A stretch of DNA of 64,000 nucleotides from Dehalococcoidia bacterium UBA2991. GTDB taxonomy: Bacteria > Chloroflexota > Dehalococcoidia > Tepidiformales > Tepidiformaceae. Below the pieces are notes generated by a model. It was not told the origin of the DNA. It saw nothing but the letters and a program-made list of their open reading frames with translations, and made no database searches. The stretch lies in assembly GCA_002346645.1 (NCBI GenBank), contig DEAD01000013.1, positions 103,260 through 167,259 of the forward strand, read 5' to 3'. Positions within the stretch are counted from its first letter, which is position 1. Every line of letters starts with the position of its first letter. Below are positions 1 through 9,700 of the stretch, piece after piece. The position numbers were made by a program, and so were the translations under genes.

Positions 1-875
1 GGCCTTGGACTTACTGGGACCTTCGACATGTGATTGGCCCCCTAACCGACCCTGCTGCTCATGGGGGGGATCCTTTAGATTCCTTCGATGTAGTTGTCCC
101 ATCGCTTCCTGGCTACGGTTTCTCTACTCCATTAACCCAACCCGGAATCAACTTCTGGCGAACCGCCGACCTCTGGAACACATTGATGCAGGACGTACTG
201 GGCTACGAACGTTTCGCCGCCCAAGGCGGTGACTGGGGAGCTCTAGTCACGAGCCAACTCGGACACAAGTATGCAGATCACCTTTGGGGCATCCATCTGA
301 CCGATGCAATTAAGCTAGACATGTTCAATCACGATCGCCCCTGGGTACTAGGCGATCCGGGACTGGTATCGATGCCCCCTGGGGCGGTTCGAAAAACAAC
401 ACTGGCAAGGCTACGTAACTACTCGGCGCATGTTGCTGTTCAGGGACTAGATCCTCAAACACTTTCCTTTATGGCTCATGATTCACCTATCGGACTCTGT
501 GCATGGATTCTCGAGCGGCGGCGGAACTGGGGAGACACGAACGGAGACGTGGAGTCTCGCTTCCCCAAGGACGACCTGTTAACCACAATGATGCTCTACT
601 GGGCTACGGAATCCTTCGTAACGTCAGTCCGCTTTTACTATGAGGCCGCCTGGAATCCATGGAGTCCAAGCCACAGCCGCACCCCAGTCGTAGAAGCTCC
701 AACAGGCATCACATTTCATGGAGCGGACGCGCCCAACGCACCTAATGACGAACAGCGGCAGTACTGGAACCTACACCACTGGGACCGACACCCTGCAGGA
801 GGCCATTTCGCACCCGCAGAAGAACCTGACGCAATCGTGCGCGGCATCCGGGCAACATTCCGAGAGTTACGGTAG
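1..875 (+). CDS. epoxide hydrolase, alpha/beta-hydrolase fold (5' partial)
   Basis: The reading frame is open to the left window edge (codons run from base 3), so the N-terminus is missing; a GTG at 30 lies inside the family's conserved N-terminal part and is probably not the start. Seen: a conserved block reading VVPSLPGYGFS, the nucleophile motif GGDWG with Asp at 231-233, and the histidine of GGHFA at 804-806 near the C-terminus. These match epoxide hydrolases with the EHN-type N-terminal domain, which open epoxides through an aspartyl ester intermediate. Such enzymes are common in xenobiotic and lipid breakdown; the substrate cannot be told. It converges on the ThuA-like gene with only 6 bp between stops. 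Confidence 0.85.
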   Translation, partial: PWTYWDLRHVIGPLTDPAAHGGDPLDSFDVVVPSLPGYGFSTPLTQPGINFWRTADLWNTLMQDVLGYERFAAQGGDWGALVTSQLGHKYADHLWGIHLTDAIKLDMFNHDRPWVLGDPGLVSMPPGAVRKTTLARLRNYSAHVAVQGLDPQTLSFMAHDSPIGLCAWILERRRNWGDTNGDVESRFPKDDLLTTMMLYWATESFVTSVRFYYEAAWNPWSPSHSRTPVVEAPTGITFHGADAPNAPNDEQRQYWNLHHWDRHPAGGHFAPAEEPDAIVRGIRATFRELR

Positions 876-881
876 GGCTCC

Positions 882-1703
882 TTAGCTAGCTGCCCAAGAT
901 CGCGCATCCTCCGAAGCAACCCAATGCAGACAGTTGTGCAGAAGTTTGCGAAAACCCTCATTTGCATAGCAGTTCGGACCGTCACCAATCTGCATAGCAA
1001 TGACAGGGGAATTCCCACTCTTCTTTGCCCAAACCACCAGGTTGCTACCTTCGGGGTGATCCCAGCGATCTTTTTCTTCAGCCGGAGCAAGAGGTGGTGG
1101 ATTGAAATTCTCCTTCACCATGGGGTAATCCGTGCGCATGAGAGGGAGGATGTCGGGCTGAGATTCAAAAGCCTTCGAGGTTAAATAGAGCTCATCCTCA
1201 ATGGTAAAAGGTTCAACGCCAGCAAGGACTGGGTGGCCAACCGCAGCAGGGTCTGCAGACACCGTCCCACGTGGGTTTCCACGGGGATCAGCAGCTCCGC
1301 CACGATAACCAGACCCTGGGGTACTTTCGCCAAATACCTCGCCTTCGGTTAGCAAGAAGGAGGTACCACTTACTTCACGCCAGCCAGGCCAAGCAGGCCA
1401 CTGCACAATCGCGTGATTCATCATGACGATGCCTTTCCCACTCTGGAGAAGCGCGGCAATACTCTGCTGGTATTCCTCAGGAGCACCAACGAAGCTGGCA
1501 CCGCCATCTGGACTCTCCGTTCCCCACATGTCGTAAAACACGACGGCCTCGTACTCAGCCACGTTCTCAGGGCGCAGCAGCACCTGCGCAGCAGGCTGCT
1601 CAACCTGAGTAGTGAGCAACTCAGCATTTTCATCGAACATGGCATAGAAGCCGTTGTAGTTGAAAGGATGCCCCTTAGTAACGACAAGAGTTTTAACAGC
1701 CAT
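882..1703 (-). CDS. ThuA-like domain protein
   Basis: A 273-residue protein of the ThuA/glutamine-amidotransferase-like fold. The N-terminus (KTLVVTKGHPFNYNGF) and the central GKGIVMMNHAI stretch fit ThuA-like proteins, and the segment HPVLAGVEPFTIEDELY near residue 170 is the usual ThuA signature. The family is linked to sugar utilization (first named for trehalose use in rhizobia), but the reaction is poorly known. ATG at 1703 has a good ribosome site (AAGGAG, about 8 bases upstream). It lies 31 bp downstream of an SDR on the same strand, so the two are probably co-transcribed and may act on the same sugar or alcohol substrate; that link is inference. Confidence 0.75.
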   Translation of the reverse strand: MAVKTLVVTKGHPFNYNGFYAMFDENAELLTTQVEQPAAQVLLRPENVAEYEAVVFYDMWGTESPDGGASFVGAPEEYQQSIAALLQSGKGIVMMNHAIVQWPAWPGWREVSGTSFLLTEGEVFGESTPGSGYRGGAADPRGNPRGTVSADPAAVGHPVLAGVEPFTIEDELYLTSKAFESQPDILPLMRTDYPMVKENFNPPPLAPAEEKDRWDHPEGSNLVVWAKKSGNSPVIAMQIGDGPNCYANEGFRKLLHNCLHWVASEDARSWAAS

Positions 1704-1734
1704 TTATTCGCTCCTTTTAGCGATTTTTTGTTTC

Positions 1735-2556
1735 TTAGCTAGGAATCCGGTCGTAAGCGTCGAGAATTGCCTGGAAGCGTGCCTCCACGGCAGGTTGCGT
1801 TTCCGGATGACTCACGATGTACAGATGATTCTCCTTAATAGCCCGCAAAACCTGCTTAGCAAGATCTTCAGGCTCGAGCATCTCCTGAGGAACGCCCTCA
1901 CCAGGAGGTATCTGAGTTACAGGGCCTTCGGGACCACCGTAGCGCTCGGGGCGGTTACGCCCCGCCTGAACGATACGAGAACGAACACCACCTGGACAAA
2001 GAACGCTTACCCCAATGTTGTGTTCAGCAAGATCAAGAGACAAAGCCTCAGAGATCCCTACAACACCATATTTGGCAGTCGTATAAGAGGAGATACCGGG
2101 TGTGGCAGCATGAACGAGGCCAGCAATGGAAGCTGTATTAACAATATGCCCACCCTCTCCCGCCGCTACCATGCCTGGCAAGAATGCCTGAATGCCGTAA
2201 ATCACACCGTATAGGTCAACACCGAGCACCCAATCCCAATCATCTTCGCTCATATCTTGGGCAAGCTTAAAAGTAACAACACCGGCGTTGTTACAGAGCA
2301 CGTGACAGCCACCAAAGGCGTCATTAGTGGCATCCGCCAGAGCCTGCATGGACTCGCGGCTAGAAACATCGTTCTCTACCGCAATGGCTCCTACTCCATG
2401 AGCCTCCACAGCAGCCACAGCTTCAGAGGCAGCATCCATATCCACCTCACCGATTACGACATTCATTCCTTCTTGAGCGAAAGCAACCGCCATCGCTTTA
2501 CCGATACCACCCCCACCACCGGTAACGACAGCTGTACGACCCCGGAACTCTTTCAC
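1735..2556 (-). CDS. short-chain dehydrogenase/reductase (SDR)
   Basis: A 273-residue classical SDR. Seen: nucleotide-binding TGGGGGIGKA near the N-terminus, NNAG at about residue 90, a serine-rich strand (NTASIAGL) and the catalytic YTTAK. The acidic residue after the second strand (GEVDMDAA) suggests NAD(H) preference. Start is GTG at 2556, preceded by AGGAGG at suitable spacing. It is first in a two-gene minus-strand unit with the ThuA-like gene and divergent from purB. The C-terminal extension past the catalytic core is about 90 residues, typical of SDRs acting on alcohols or ketones of medium size; the substrate is unknown. Confidence 0.85.
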   Translation of the reverse strand: MKEFRGRTAVVTGGGGGIGKAMAVAFAQEGMNVVIGEVDMDAASEAVAAVEAHGVGAIAVENDVSSRESMQALADATNDAFGGCHVLCNNAGVVTFKLAQDMSEDDWDWVLGVDLYGVIYGIQAFLPGMVAAGEGGHIVNTASIAGLVHAATPGISSYTTAKYGVVGISEALSLDLAEHNIGVSVLCPGGVRSRIVQAGRNRPERYGGPEGPVTQIPPGEGVPQEMLEPEDLAKQVLRAIKENHLYIVSHPETQPAVEARFQAILDAYDRIPS

Positions 2557-2683
2557 TCGACACCTCCTAGCGGAGCGGCAGTCTACACGGTGCCGCAGAT
2601 AGCCGTCTCAACAGCTCATATGCCTCATCTACGGCCTCCTCAAGCTATGATTGGGGAATGTTCAACCCCTTTTGGAGCGCCAT

Positions 2684-3979
2684 GTGATTCCCCGTTACTC
2701 GCGACCTGAGATGACCGCCATCTGGAGTGAGCAGGCAAAGTTCGAAAGGTGGCTCGAAGTCGAGATCGCAGTTTGTGAGGCGCGCGCTGCCGCAGGCGAT
2801 ATGCCCATTGAAGCAGCAGCTCTTATTCGCGCGAACGCCACCTTTGATGTGGACAAGGTAAACGAATACATCACCATCACACACCACGATATGACCGCCT
2901 TTCTCCAGTCAGTAGCAGATTCACTAGGTGAGGAATCGCGTTTCGTCCATTTTGGCCTCACTACAAGTGACGTTTGGGACACAGCCACAGCACTCCAGTT
3001 ACGCAATGCAAGCGACCTCCTTATAGAGGGCACCGAGGGCCTGATATCAGCACTAGAACAACTTTCCCGCACTCACCGTAATACGCTCTGTCCAGGTCGT
3101 ACCCACGGAGTCCACGCAGAACCAACAACGTTCGGGCTTAAGGTCGCGGTTTGGGTCGCAGAGATGAGACGAAATCGCGAAAGGCTACAAGCAGCCCGCG
3201 AAACGATCGCTGTAGGAGCGATCAGCGGGGCAGTAGGAACTCATGCCTCTATCCCGCCGGCAATTGAAGAGATCACTTGCCATGCACTGGGCCTGGGTGT
3301 CGAGCACGCGTCAACACAGGTCATTCAGCGTGATCGGCACGCTCAATTTGTTAGCACCCTCGCTCTCACCGGCGCTTCATTGGAGAAGTTCGCCACAGAG
3401 ATTCGAGGGCTACAGCGCACAGAGGTCCTAGAAGCGGAAGAACCATTCGCTGCTGGGCAGACTGGTTCTAGTGCGATGCCCCATAAACGAAATCCAGAGA
3501 AATGTGAACGCATTACAGGCCTAGCGCGCTTACTGCGAGGTTACGCCAACACAGCCATGGAAAATGTAGCTCTTTGGCATGAACGGGATATCAGCCACTC
3601 CTCTACAGAACGTATCGTCTTCCCGGACGCCTGCCTGGTACTGGACTACATGCTAGCTCTCTTTACCGACATTACAGAGGGGCTGGTCGTCTATCCCGAG
3701 CGAATGCGCGAAAACCTTGACCGTTCCTACGGCCTGGTCTTCTCTCAGCGGGTGCTCTTGGAATTAATCGAGACAGGAATTAGCCGGCAGGAGGCCTATG
3801 ATCTCGTAAAGAGAAATGCTATGACCGCATGGCGGGAGCAGAAACCTTTCCTATCACTTCTTTTGAATGATGCTGATGTAGCCTCCCGGCTAGGCGAGGA
3901 ACAACTACGGGCACTCTTTGACTATGAGTACTACCTCCGTAACGCCGACTCGACGTTCGAGCGGCTCGGGCTCGCGTGA
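2684..3979 (+). CDS. purB: adenylosuccinate lyase
   Basis: PurB splits SAICAR to AICAR and adenylosuccinate to AMP in purine synthesis, in the cytoplasm. The 431-residue length fits the short bacterial type. The fumarase/lyase signature GSSAMPHKRNP is at residues 261-271, and TSDVWDTA and CPGRTHG are the other conserved blocks. I place the start at GTG 2684, because GGAG at 2674-2677 is correctly spaced and the protein then begins MIPRYSRPEM as in other PurBs; a TTG at 2651 would add 11 residues without support. It heads a plus-strand purine cluster with purC and purS, separated from the next gene by 157 bp that contain a weak GC hairpin at 4016-4032. Confidence 0.95.
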   Translation: MIPRYSRPEMTAIWSEQAKFERWLEVEIAVCEARAAAGDMPIEAAALIRANATFDVDKVNEYITITHHDMTAFLQSVADSLGEESRFVHFGLTTSDVWDTATALQLRNASDLLIEGTEGLISALEQLSRTHRNTLCPGRTHGVHAEPTTFGLKVAVWVAEMRRNRERLQAARETIAVGAISGAVGTHASIPPAIEEITCHALGLGVEHASTQVIQRDRHAQFVSTLALTGASLEKFATEIRGLQRTEVLEAEEPFAAGQTGSSAMPHKRNPEKCERITGLARLLRGYANTAMENVALWHERDISHSSTERIVFPDACLVLDYMLALFTDITEGLVVYPERMRENLDRSYGLVFSQRVLLELIETGISRQEAYDLVKRNAMTAWREQKPFLSLLLNDADVASRLGEEQLRALFDYEYYLRNADSTFERLGLA

Positions 3980-4136
3980 CCGAGACCACCCACCTCTACG
4001 TTAGGAAAGGAATTAGGCCCCAAAGCGGGGCCACCCTTGAGCCGCCCTCAGACTTCCCATGCCATTCTTCTATCCGCTCACTGGAGTGCTACAACGGGAG
4101 CATCCCTAGCAATAGCTTTAACGCAGGATTGCTCAG

Positions 4137-4919
4137 GTGACTGAACCCGGCCCAACCAGACGGCCAGGCGTGGGAGAAACCCTAGGGGCTGCAGCCAAGC
4201 TCATGCGGGACTTTCCACGCGAAACGATGCTACCACTGCTGGCCATCCAGGCACCGCTTGTTTTAGGAACGATATTCCTCACCGTCCTGCTTTATAGCAC
4301 GGCGTTCTCCGACGAGATCTACCCGCGTGGAGGATTAACAAGTGCAAGCGAAGACAGCACGCAGGTCTTTGTCCTAATCCTGGTTGTAGCAGTAGGGGCA
4401 GTCCTGGGACTTGTCGGACAAGGTGCAACAATCGTATCCGTAGCAGCCATAGCACTTGGAAACAGACTTACTCTTTCAGAAGCACTCGATCCAGCTTTCA
4501 CTCGTCTTGGAGGACTGCTTCTTCTCACACTTATCTTCGCCATAGCAGGAGGCCTTCTCGCCTTCACCATCGTTGGACTGGCAGTACTCCCGTTCCTCGT
4601 AGCCCGCTTCGGAGTCGCTTATCAAGTATTCCTACTGGAGAAGGTCAGTCCAATCGAAGCACTTAAGAAGAGTTGGAGCATGATGCACGGCAACATGCTC
4701 CGCCTAATAGGCATCATTCTTGTTGGATTCCTACTGATCCTCTTGATTGGAGCCCTAGTACCAGTGAGTCCCGCGCCCGGAAGCATGAGCCAGCAATTGC
4801 GAATGCTTATCGATGCAGGACTGCTAATTCTGCAGGGAGGAACGGCTATTCCAGCGGCGGCATTTGCTCATGCCGCAATTACCCTCTATTACCTTCGTAT
4901 TCGGGAGGAAACCTCATGA
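4137..4919 (+). CDS. polytopic membrane protein within the purine cluster
   Basis: A 260-residue integral membrane protein with about five or six hydrophobic segments (roughly residues 33-53, 77-106, 123-157, 187-207, 220-250). The loop SPIEALKKSWSMMHGN is typical of the broad family that includes the membrane domain of glycerophosphodiester phosphodiesterase-like and YciC-like proteins. No catalytic residues are visible and the function is unknown. GTG at 4137 is the first usable start; the upstream ribosome site is weak. Its stop overlaps the purC start by 4 bp (ATGA), so translation is coupled to purC, yet a purine role is not implied by the family. It could be a passenger gene. Confidence 0.75.
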   Translation: MTEPGPTRRPGVGETLGAAAKLMRDFPRETMLPLLAIQAPLVLGTIFLTVLLYSTAFSDEIYPRGGLTSASEDSTQVFVLILVVAVGAVLGLVGQGATIVSVAAIALGNRLTLSEALDPAFTRLGGLLLLTLIFAIAGGLLAFTIVGLAVLPFLVARFGVAYQVFLLEKVSPIEALKKSWSMMHGNMLRLIGIILVGFLLILLIGALVPVSPAPGSMSQQLRMLIDAGLLILQGGTAIPAAAFAHAAITLYYLRIREETS

Positions 4920-5809
4920 ACAACATTGTTATGCGTACAGAGCTCCCTGCACCCGTAAAGCGGGGGAAAGTACGAGACACTTACGATCTGGGCGATAAGT
5001 TATTGATTGTCGCAACGGACCGGATCTCTGCACTTGATCTAATTTTGCCAACAGGAATTTCTCGAAAAGGAGAGGTGCTTACCCGGCTTTCGGCCTGGTG
5101 GTTTGACCGCATCGGAGAAGTCGTTCCCCATCACTTCATCGCTGTAATCGATGACTCGAACGCTGAAGACCTCGTACCTTTCCCTCTACCACCCAACTGC
5201 CATGGACGCTCTATGCTGGTACGCAAAGCACAACGTTACGATGCTGAATGCATCATGCGCGGGTACATATCCGGGTCAGGCTGGCGAGAATACACACGCG
5301 ATGGCGCTGTCTGCGGAATAAAGCTCCCCGAGGGCCTGACAGAATCGGACCGACTACCTGACCCTATTTTTACCCCTTCTACAAAGGCAGATGTTGGACA
5401 CGATGAAAACATCAATTTCGAACAACTCGAGGAAATCGTAGGCACTGAAGCCGCCAACGCAATGTCAAAACGCAGCCGCGCGATCTATGACTATGGACAC
5501 CAGGTTGCACTAGAACGCGACATCATCATCGCAGATACCAAATTTGAGTTCGGGCTACGCAACGAGGAGACAATCCTTATAGACGAAGTGCTTACTCCCG
5601 ACAGCAGTCGATTCTGGCCACTGTCTGAATACCAACCCGGTGGGTCGCAGCCAAGCTTCGACAAGCAGCCAGTACGGGACTGGCTAGCAGCAACAGGTTG
5701 GACAGACGGAGACCCCGCACCAGAGATACCGGGGGACGTCGCCGACGCAACAACCGACAGGTATCTGACCGTATATCGCACCCTCACAGGCGAGGACCTA
5801 CCGGCGTGA
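4916..5809 (+). CDS. purC: phosphoribosylaminoimidazole-succinocarboxamide (SAICAR) synthase
   Basis: PurC joins aspartate to CAIR using ATP to give SAICAR, the substrate of PurB encoded just upstream. The 297-residue protein has the N-terminal RGKVRDTY motif, ATDRISALD, and the central MRGYISGSGW typical of the longer PurC type. Start is ATG 4916, with GGAGG at 4904-4908 and overlap with the preceding stop; longer in-frame extensions upstream read through the membrane-protein gene in another frame and are not supported. The 3' end overlaps purS (GTGA). Codon use matches the neighbours. Confidence 0.95.
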   Translation: MNNIVMRTELPAPVKRGKVRDTYDLGDKLLIVATDRISALDLILPTGISRKGEVLTRLSAWWFDRIGEVVPHHFIAVIDDSNAEDLVPFPLPPNCHGRSMLVRKAQRYDAECIMRGYISGSGWREYTRDGAVCGIKLPEGLTESDRLPDPIFTPSTKADVGHDENINFEQLEEIVGTEAANAMSKRSRAIYDYGHQVALERDIIIADTKFEFGLRNEETILIDEVLTPDSSRFWPLSEYQPGGSQPSFDKQPVRDWLAATGWTDGDPAPEIPGDVADATTDRYLTVYRTLTGEDLPA

Positions 5810-6069
5810 GCCGCTTCCTCGCATCCATATCCGTAACGCTGAAGCCCACGGTTAACGATCCCGAGGGACTGACGATCACATCGGCATTACACAACCTCGG
5901 CTTTTCAGGAGTGGCGGGGGTGCGGTCCGGCAAACTATTCGAGGTCACAATCGAAGCAACCAGTTCGGAGGAAGCACAGTCCCTAGCGGAAGAAATGTGC
6001 ACCCGGCTGCTGGCAAACCCTGTGATGGAGCGATATAGCTGCCGAATCGCACCCGAAGAGCAAACTTAG
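5806..6069 (+). CDS. purS: phosphoribosylformylglycinamidine synthase subunit PurS
   Basis: An 87-residue protein of the PurS family, the small subunit that bridges PurL and the glutaminase PurQ in FGAM synthesis. Seen: the N-terminal SVTLKPTVNDPEG and the middle GVAGVRSGKLFEV, as in PurS, and the right size. Start is GTG 5806, overlapping the purC stop by 4 bp. In most bacteria purQ and purL follow purS; here the next gene is on the other strand, so both partners must be elsewhere. The 9-bp gap to the convergent phosphatase stop leaves no room for a lost fragment. Confidence 0.9.
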   Translation: MSRFLASISVTLKPTVNDPEGLTITSALHNLGFSGVAGVRSGKLFEVTIEATSSEEAQSLAEEMCTRLLANPVMERYSCRIAPEEQT

Positions 6070-6078
6070 CTCAGTTGG

Positions 6079-6708
6079 TCACGCTACAGGTAGATGGCAG
6101 TAGTCGTTGTGCCGTTGCAGAACCAGCCGCCCTTTTTCATCTCTTCCTAGCTCAGTAATACTGCAGTTCTTCATTGGGAATGGAACTCGACGGGACCCAG
6201 GCGCCGACTTGCCGTGTGTTCGCATGACAGCGTTCAATGCTGCCATGACGACCCCTCCATGTGTAACAGCGATGGTTTGCCCATCTAACCCTACTAATTC
6301 AGTCACCGCCCCAAACACACGTTCTTGAAAAGCAGACCAGCCCTCTTCCCCAGGAATATAAAAGTGCCCTTCTGACTTAACCTCATCGCTAAGCCAACTC
6401 CAGCCTGGATAACGCTCAAGTACTTCTGAAACTGTCAGGCCACTAGCCTCACCAAAGTCGTACTCCATCAAACGCTTGTCGCCAGATACCGACAAACCAA
6501 GGACTTTCCCAGCAACTTCGGCAGTGGCGTAGGCCCGAACGAGGGGACTAGCCACAATCCGCTGGGCACCTCCTTCAAACTTGAGCCGCTCAGCGACAAA
6601 AGCAGCCTGCTCACGCCCTGCATCAGTGAGGGGCATATCAAGCTGACCCTGCATAAGTCCGCGAATATTCCCTTGGGATTCACCATGCCGGACCAAGATG
6701 AGCGTCAT
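6079..6708 (-). CDS. histidine phosphatase family protein
   Basis: A 209-residue phosphoglycerate-mutase-like phosphatase. The catalytic RHGES lies at residues 7-11, a second arginine is in IVASPLVRA, an acidic active-site residue in YDFGEASG, and the second catalytic histidine in VTHGGVV. Members remove phosphate from small molecules such as sugar phosphates or nucleotides (cobalamin pathway phosphatase CobC is one branch), so the substrate is open. ATG 6708 lies 6 bp past the stop of the VWA gene, so it is probably the last gene of the coaE-moxR-VWA unit. The context does not identify its role. Confidence 0.85.
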   Translation of the reverse strand: MTLILVRHGESQGNIRGLMQGQLDMPLTDAGREQAAFVAERLKFEGGAQRIVASPLVRAYATAEVAGKVLGLSVSGDKRLMEYDFGEASGLTVSEVLERYPGWSWLSDEVKSEGHFYIPGEEGWSAFQERVFGAVTELVGLDGQTIAVTHGGVVMAALNAVMRTHGKSAPGSRRVPFPMKNCSITELGRDEKGRLVLQRHNDYCHLPVA

Positions 6709-6714
6709 GGAACG

Positions 6715-9700
6715 CTACTCGGTAAGCCTGCGATAGAGCGCTGGCAAGCGACGAGGCAATGACTCAATGTCTCCGACCACCTCATAGCCCATGTCCTCAC
6801 ACATCGTCTTCAGATAGTCATGACCAGCGCGATCGACTGTAAGGGCAAATGGCGTGATCCCCTCACGCTTTGCCTCGTTAAGCGCCTGCTTGGTGTCATG
6901 AATGGCATACTCCTTCTCAGTTCGATCACGCCCATACCCATGGTCCTGCGGTCGTCCATCACTGAGCAGGACCAAAATGCGCACCTTCGCCTCAGTCTCC
7001 CTGAGCTTATGAATGGCGTGGCGGATAGCGGGTCCCATTCTCGTTGACCGGATGGGAGTGACCTTATCGATGCGCTTCTTGATCTGGTCACCAAAACGTT
7101 CGTCGAAGTCCTTGATTACGAAGAACTCGACGTTGTCCCGACCATAGCCGCTAAAACCGTAGATTCCGTATTCATCACCAATTGTCTCAAGCGCTGTAAT
7201 CAGGAGGACTGTGGCTTCCTTTTCAAGATCAATTATGCGTTTGGGCGGAGCGGCAAGCTCCTGCCGACGTTTCGTTACCCACCAGCTGAGATACTTTCGG
7301 GGATCATCGTCAGATTCATCGTATTGCTGGTCTCGCCGAGCTATTTCCTCATCAGTGGACGCAGACATGTCCAGCAGAAAAGCTATAGCTACATCCCGCT
7401 CAACCTTATTACGTCGCCAATAAATCTTGTCAGAAGGGCTAACGCCCGTACGAATATCGATCATCCACTCGATGGCAGGATCGAGCTCTACATCCTCACC
7501 GTCTGAGAGCTTCTTGATCTTGCGAAACAACTCGGGCTTCATCAATTCGAACTGCTTGCGGGTTTGCGCAACTAGTGCTGCATACTCGCGGAGCGTCTCA
7601 TCGTAGAACTCCTCTCCACCCTCCTCTAGAGCAGCCTCCTTCACAGCACACCAGCGAGGCTTGTAATCCTGCGCTCGGAAGTCCCATTCGTCGTAGTAGT
7701 GTGTAGTGACAATGGGTTCAAGAGGTTCATCAGCCTCTTCACCACCTGTGCTGAGGTCGCTAAGCGGCTGATCTGACTGACCCTCGCTATCGAGGGTAGG
7801 AGTGCCAGCTTCCTTCAAGAGATTAGAGAGGAACATACCCGTACTGTTCTGGAGGTCTCCCTCAAGAAGGGTGTCTAGGTCTATCTCGGCGCTCTTCTCA
7901 AGCAGCTCCTTTAGCTGTTCTTCGGTCAACTGATCAGGAGAAATCTGTCCCGCATCACCCATCTCTGCATCGTCGCGAAGCTTCATTAGGAGCTGGACAA
8001 GTTCGGGCTTGAAATCCCCCCGGAAATCAATGTCCTGTGGGCTCTCGTAATCGGCCTCTCCATCCTGGGGCTCGCCCATCTCCATAGGCGCCCCTTCCCC
8101 ACCAAGTTCGCTCATGTCCAGTTGAAGCGACTCTTGGTCAACATCGGGCAAGCTTTCCCAATCTTCATCGCTCTCATCCCGTTCGTTGCGAATACTCATA
8201 GCTAACTGGTAGAGACGCAGAGTCGCCTCTGCCGCATCCTCGGGAGTGGCATTTTCAGCGTTTAGGCGCTGAAGAATAGCGACGCCAGACGACATCGACT
8301 CCTGCTGTTCCGCAGGCCAGCGCACTGCCTCGACACCATCTAGGCTTACGCGCACGAGATTCTCCACAAAGGCTTGGCGCAAGGGCAGCTCACTCACCTC
8401 AGGACGGTGAGCGAGTTCCTCATGCTGCATACGCATTAGGGCACGGCGAATGCCAGCATAGTTGCGCTTGATGGCAGCATCGATGCGAGCATCCTCGGCA
8501 ATTTCATGAAGGTCACTCGCAAGAGTTCGATCTGGGAAAAGATCAAAGAACCGTTCGATCTCGGTGGCAGGCTTTGTATTCGAATCCTCAGGAATAGTAG
8601 GCCGAAGATCCTCAAAGAGCGTGGAGGCACGTTCGAAGCCAAAACTAAAGCTCTCAAATTCAAGGTGAGCAGCTTGATGGGTGGTAAAAACCTTTACCGA
8701 AGCAAAGTTTTCCTCTTTGTTACGGTAGCGTTCCATCACCTCGGGCAGATAGATAGTGGTTCCCTCAGTACTGGCCCGTTCCTCATCCACCCAACCGATA
8801 CCCTTCTCAGTAAGCACCGCAGCAGCGTGAATGCTAATGTCCTTGCCCGTCAGGGCCTTCGCGTAAAGACGGAGAATGTCCCCGACCTTTGAGAGCTCGA
8901 CTCGGGCAGAAAGCGTATCGAGAACCTCTTCCCCACGGCTAGACTGAAGACGAAAATAGGCCTCGCCCCCTTCCCGGCTAGAGGCCAGGATGCCAAGCCC
9001 ATGGTCCTGCCAAGCCGCCAGCTCGTCGATACGAACTTTCCCCAGGACCTCCGGAGCATTGGTGATGAAATCCATTGCAGCATAGGCAGAATGGGGTACC
9101 AGCTGCTCTGCAAGTTCAATAACAGCCCCATGATCTTCTGGCTCAACATCCCCGAGGGCCTGAGCAGCATCTTCAAAGTATTGGAAGACGGAACGACTAT
9201 GGTCCCGGGCAACCTGAGCAGCAAGGGTTAGGTAGCGCTCACGCACCGGACCATGCACACGCTGAATAAGGGGCACCCCCCGGTCGAAAAAGAGGCGTGA
9301 ATCAGCCCAACTGGTCTGCGCGAGCTCCACGCCAAAAGTGAGGAATGGCATGCGATCAGTGTTTTCAAGACGAGCAAGTACTTCGGGAGCGGCCGTGAGA
9401 CATGCAGAGGCAAGTTCATATGAGTGACGTGCTAACTCATCAAGGAAAACCACCAGACGTCCGGCATGGCTTACACGGCTGGTAGAAAAAAGGTCGGGCC
9501 CAGCATCGTAGAACTGGGCCGCCAGAGATGAACTCTTCCAATTACCTTTGTATAACCGGCGTCCAAAGTCCGCCCATTGAGCAAGATGATTAGGACCGAT
9601 ATGGGAGAGCGTTTGAGGAGCACTACGTAGGAAGGAGACGGCAAGGGGGGCGGACTGCTCCGTAAGGTCATTCGCTTCTCGAGCAAGCTGTTCGTAGATT

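Noticed and set aside
4016..4032. GGCCCC / GGGGCC hairpin after purB as a terminator
   Set aside because: Six-bp stem without any T run on either side.
6061..6090. TTAGCTCAGTTGGT-like stretch resembling a tRNA D arm
   Set aside because: No acceptor, anticodon or T arm follows; it is the end of purS and of the phosphatase gene.
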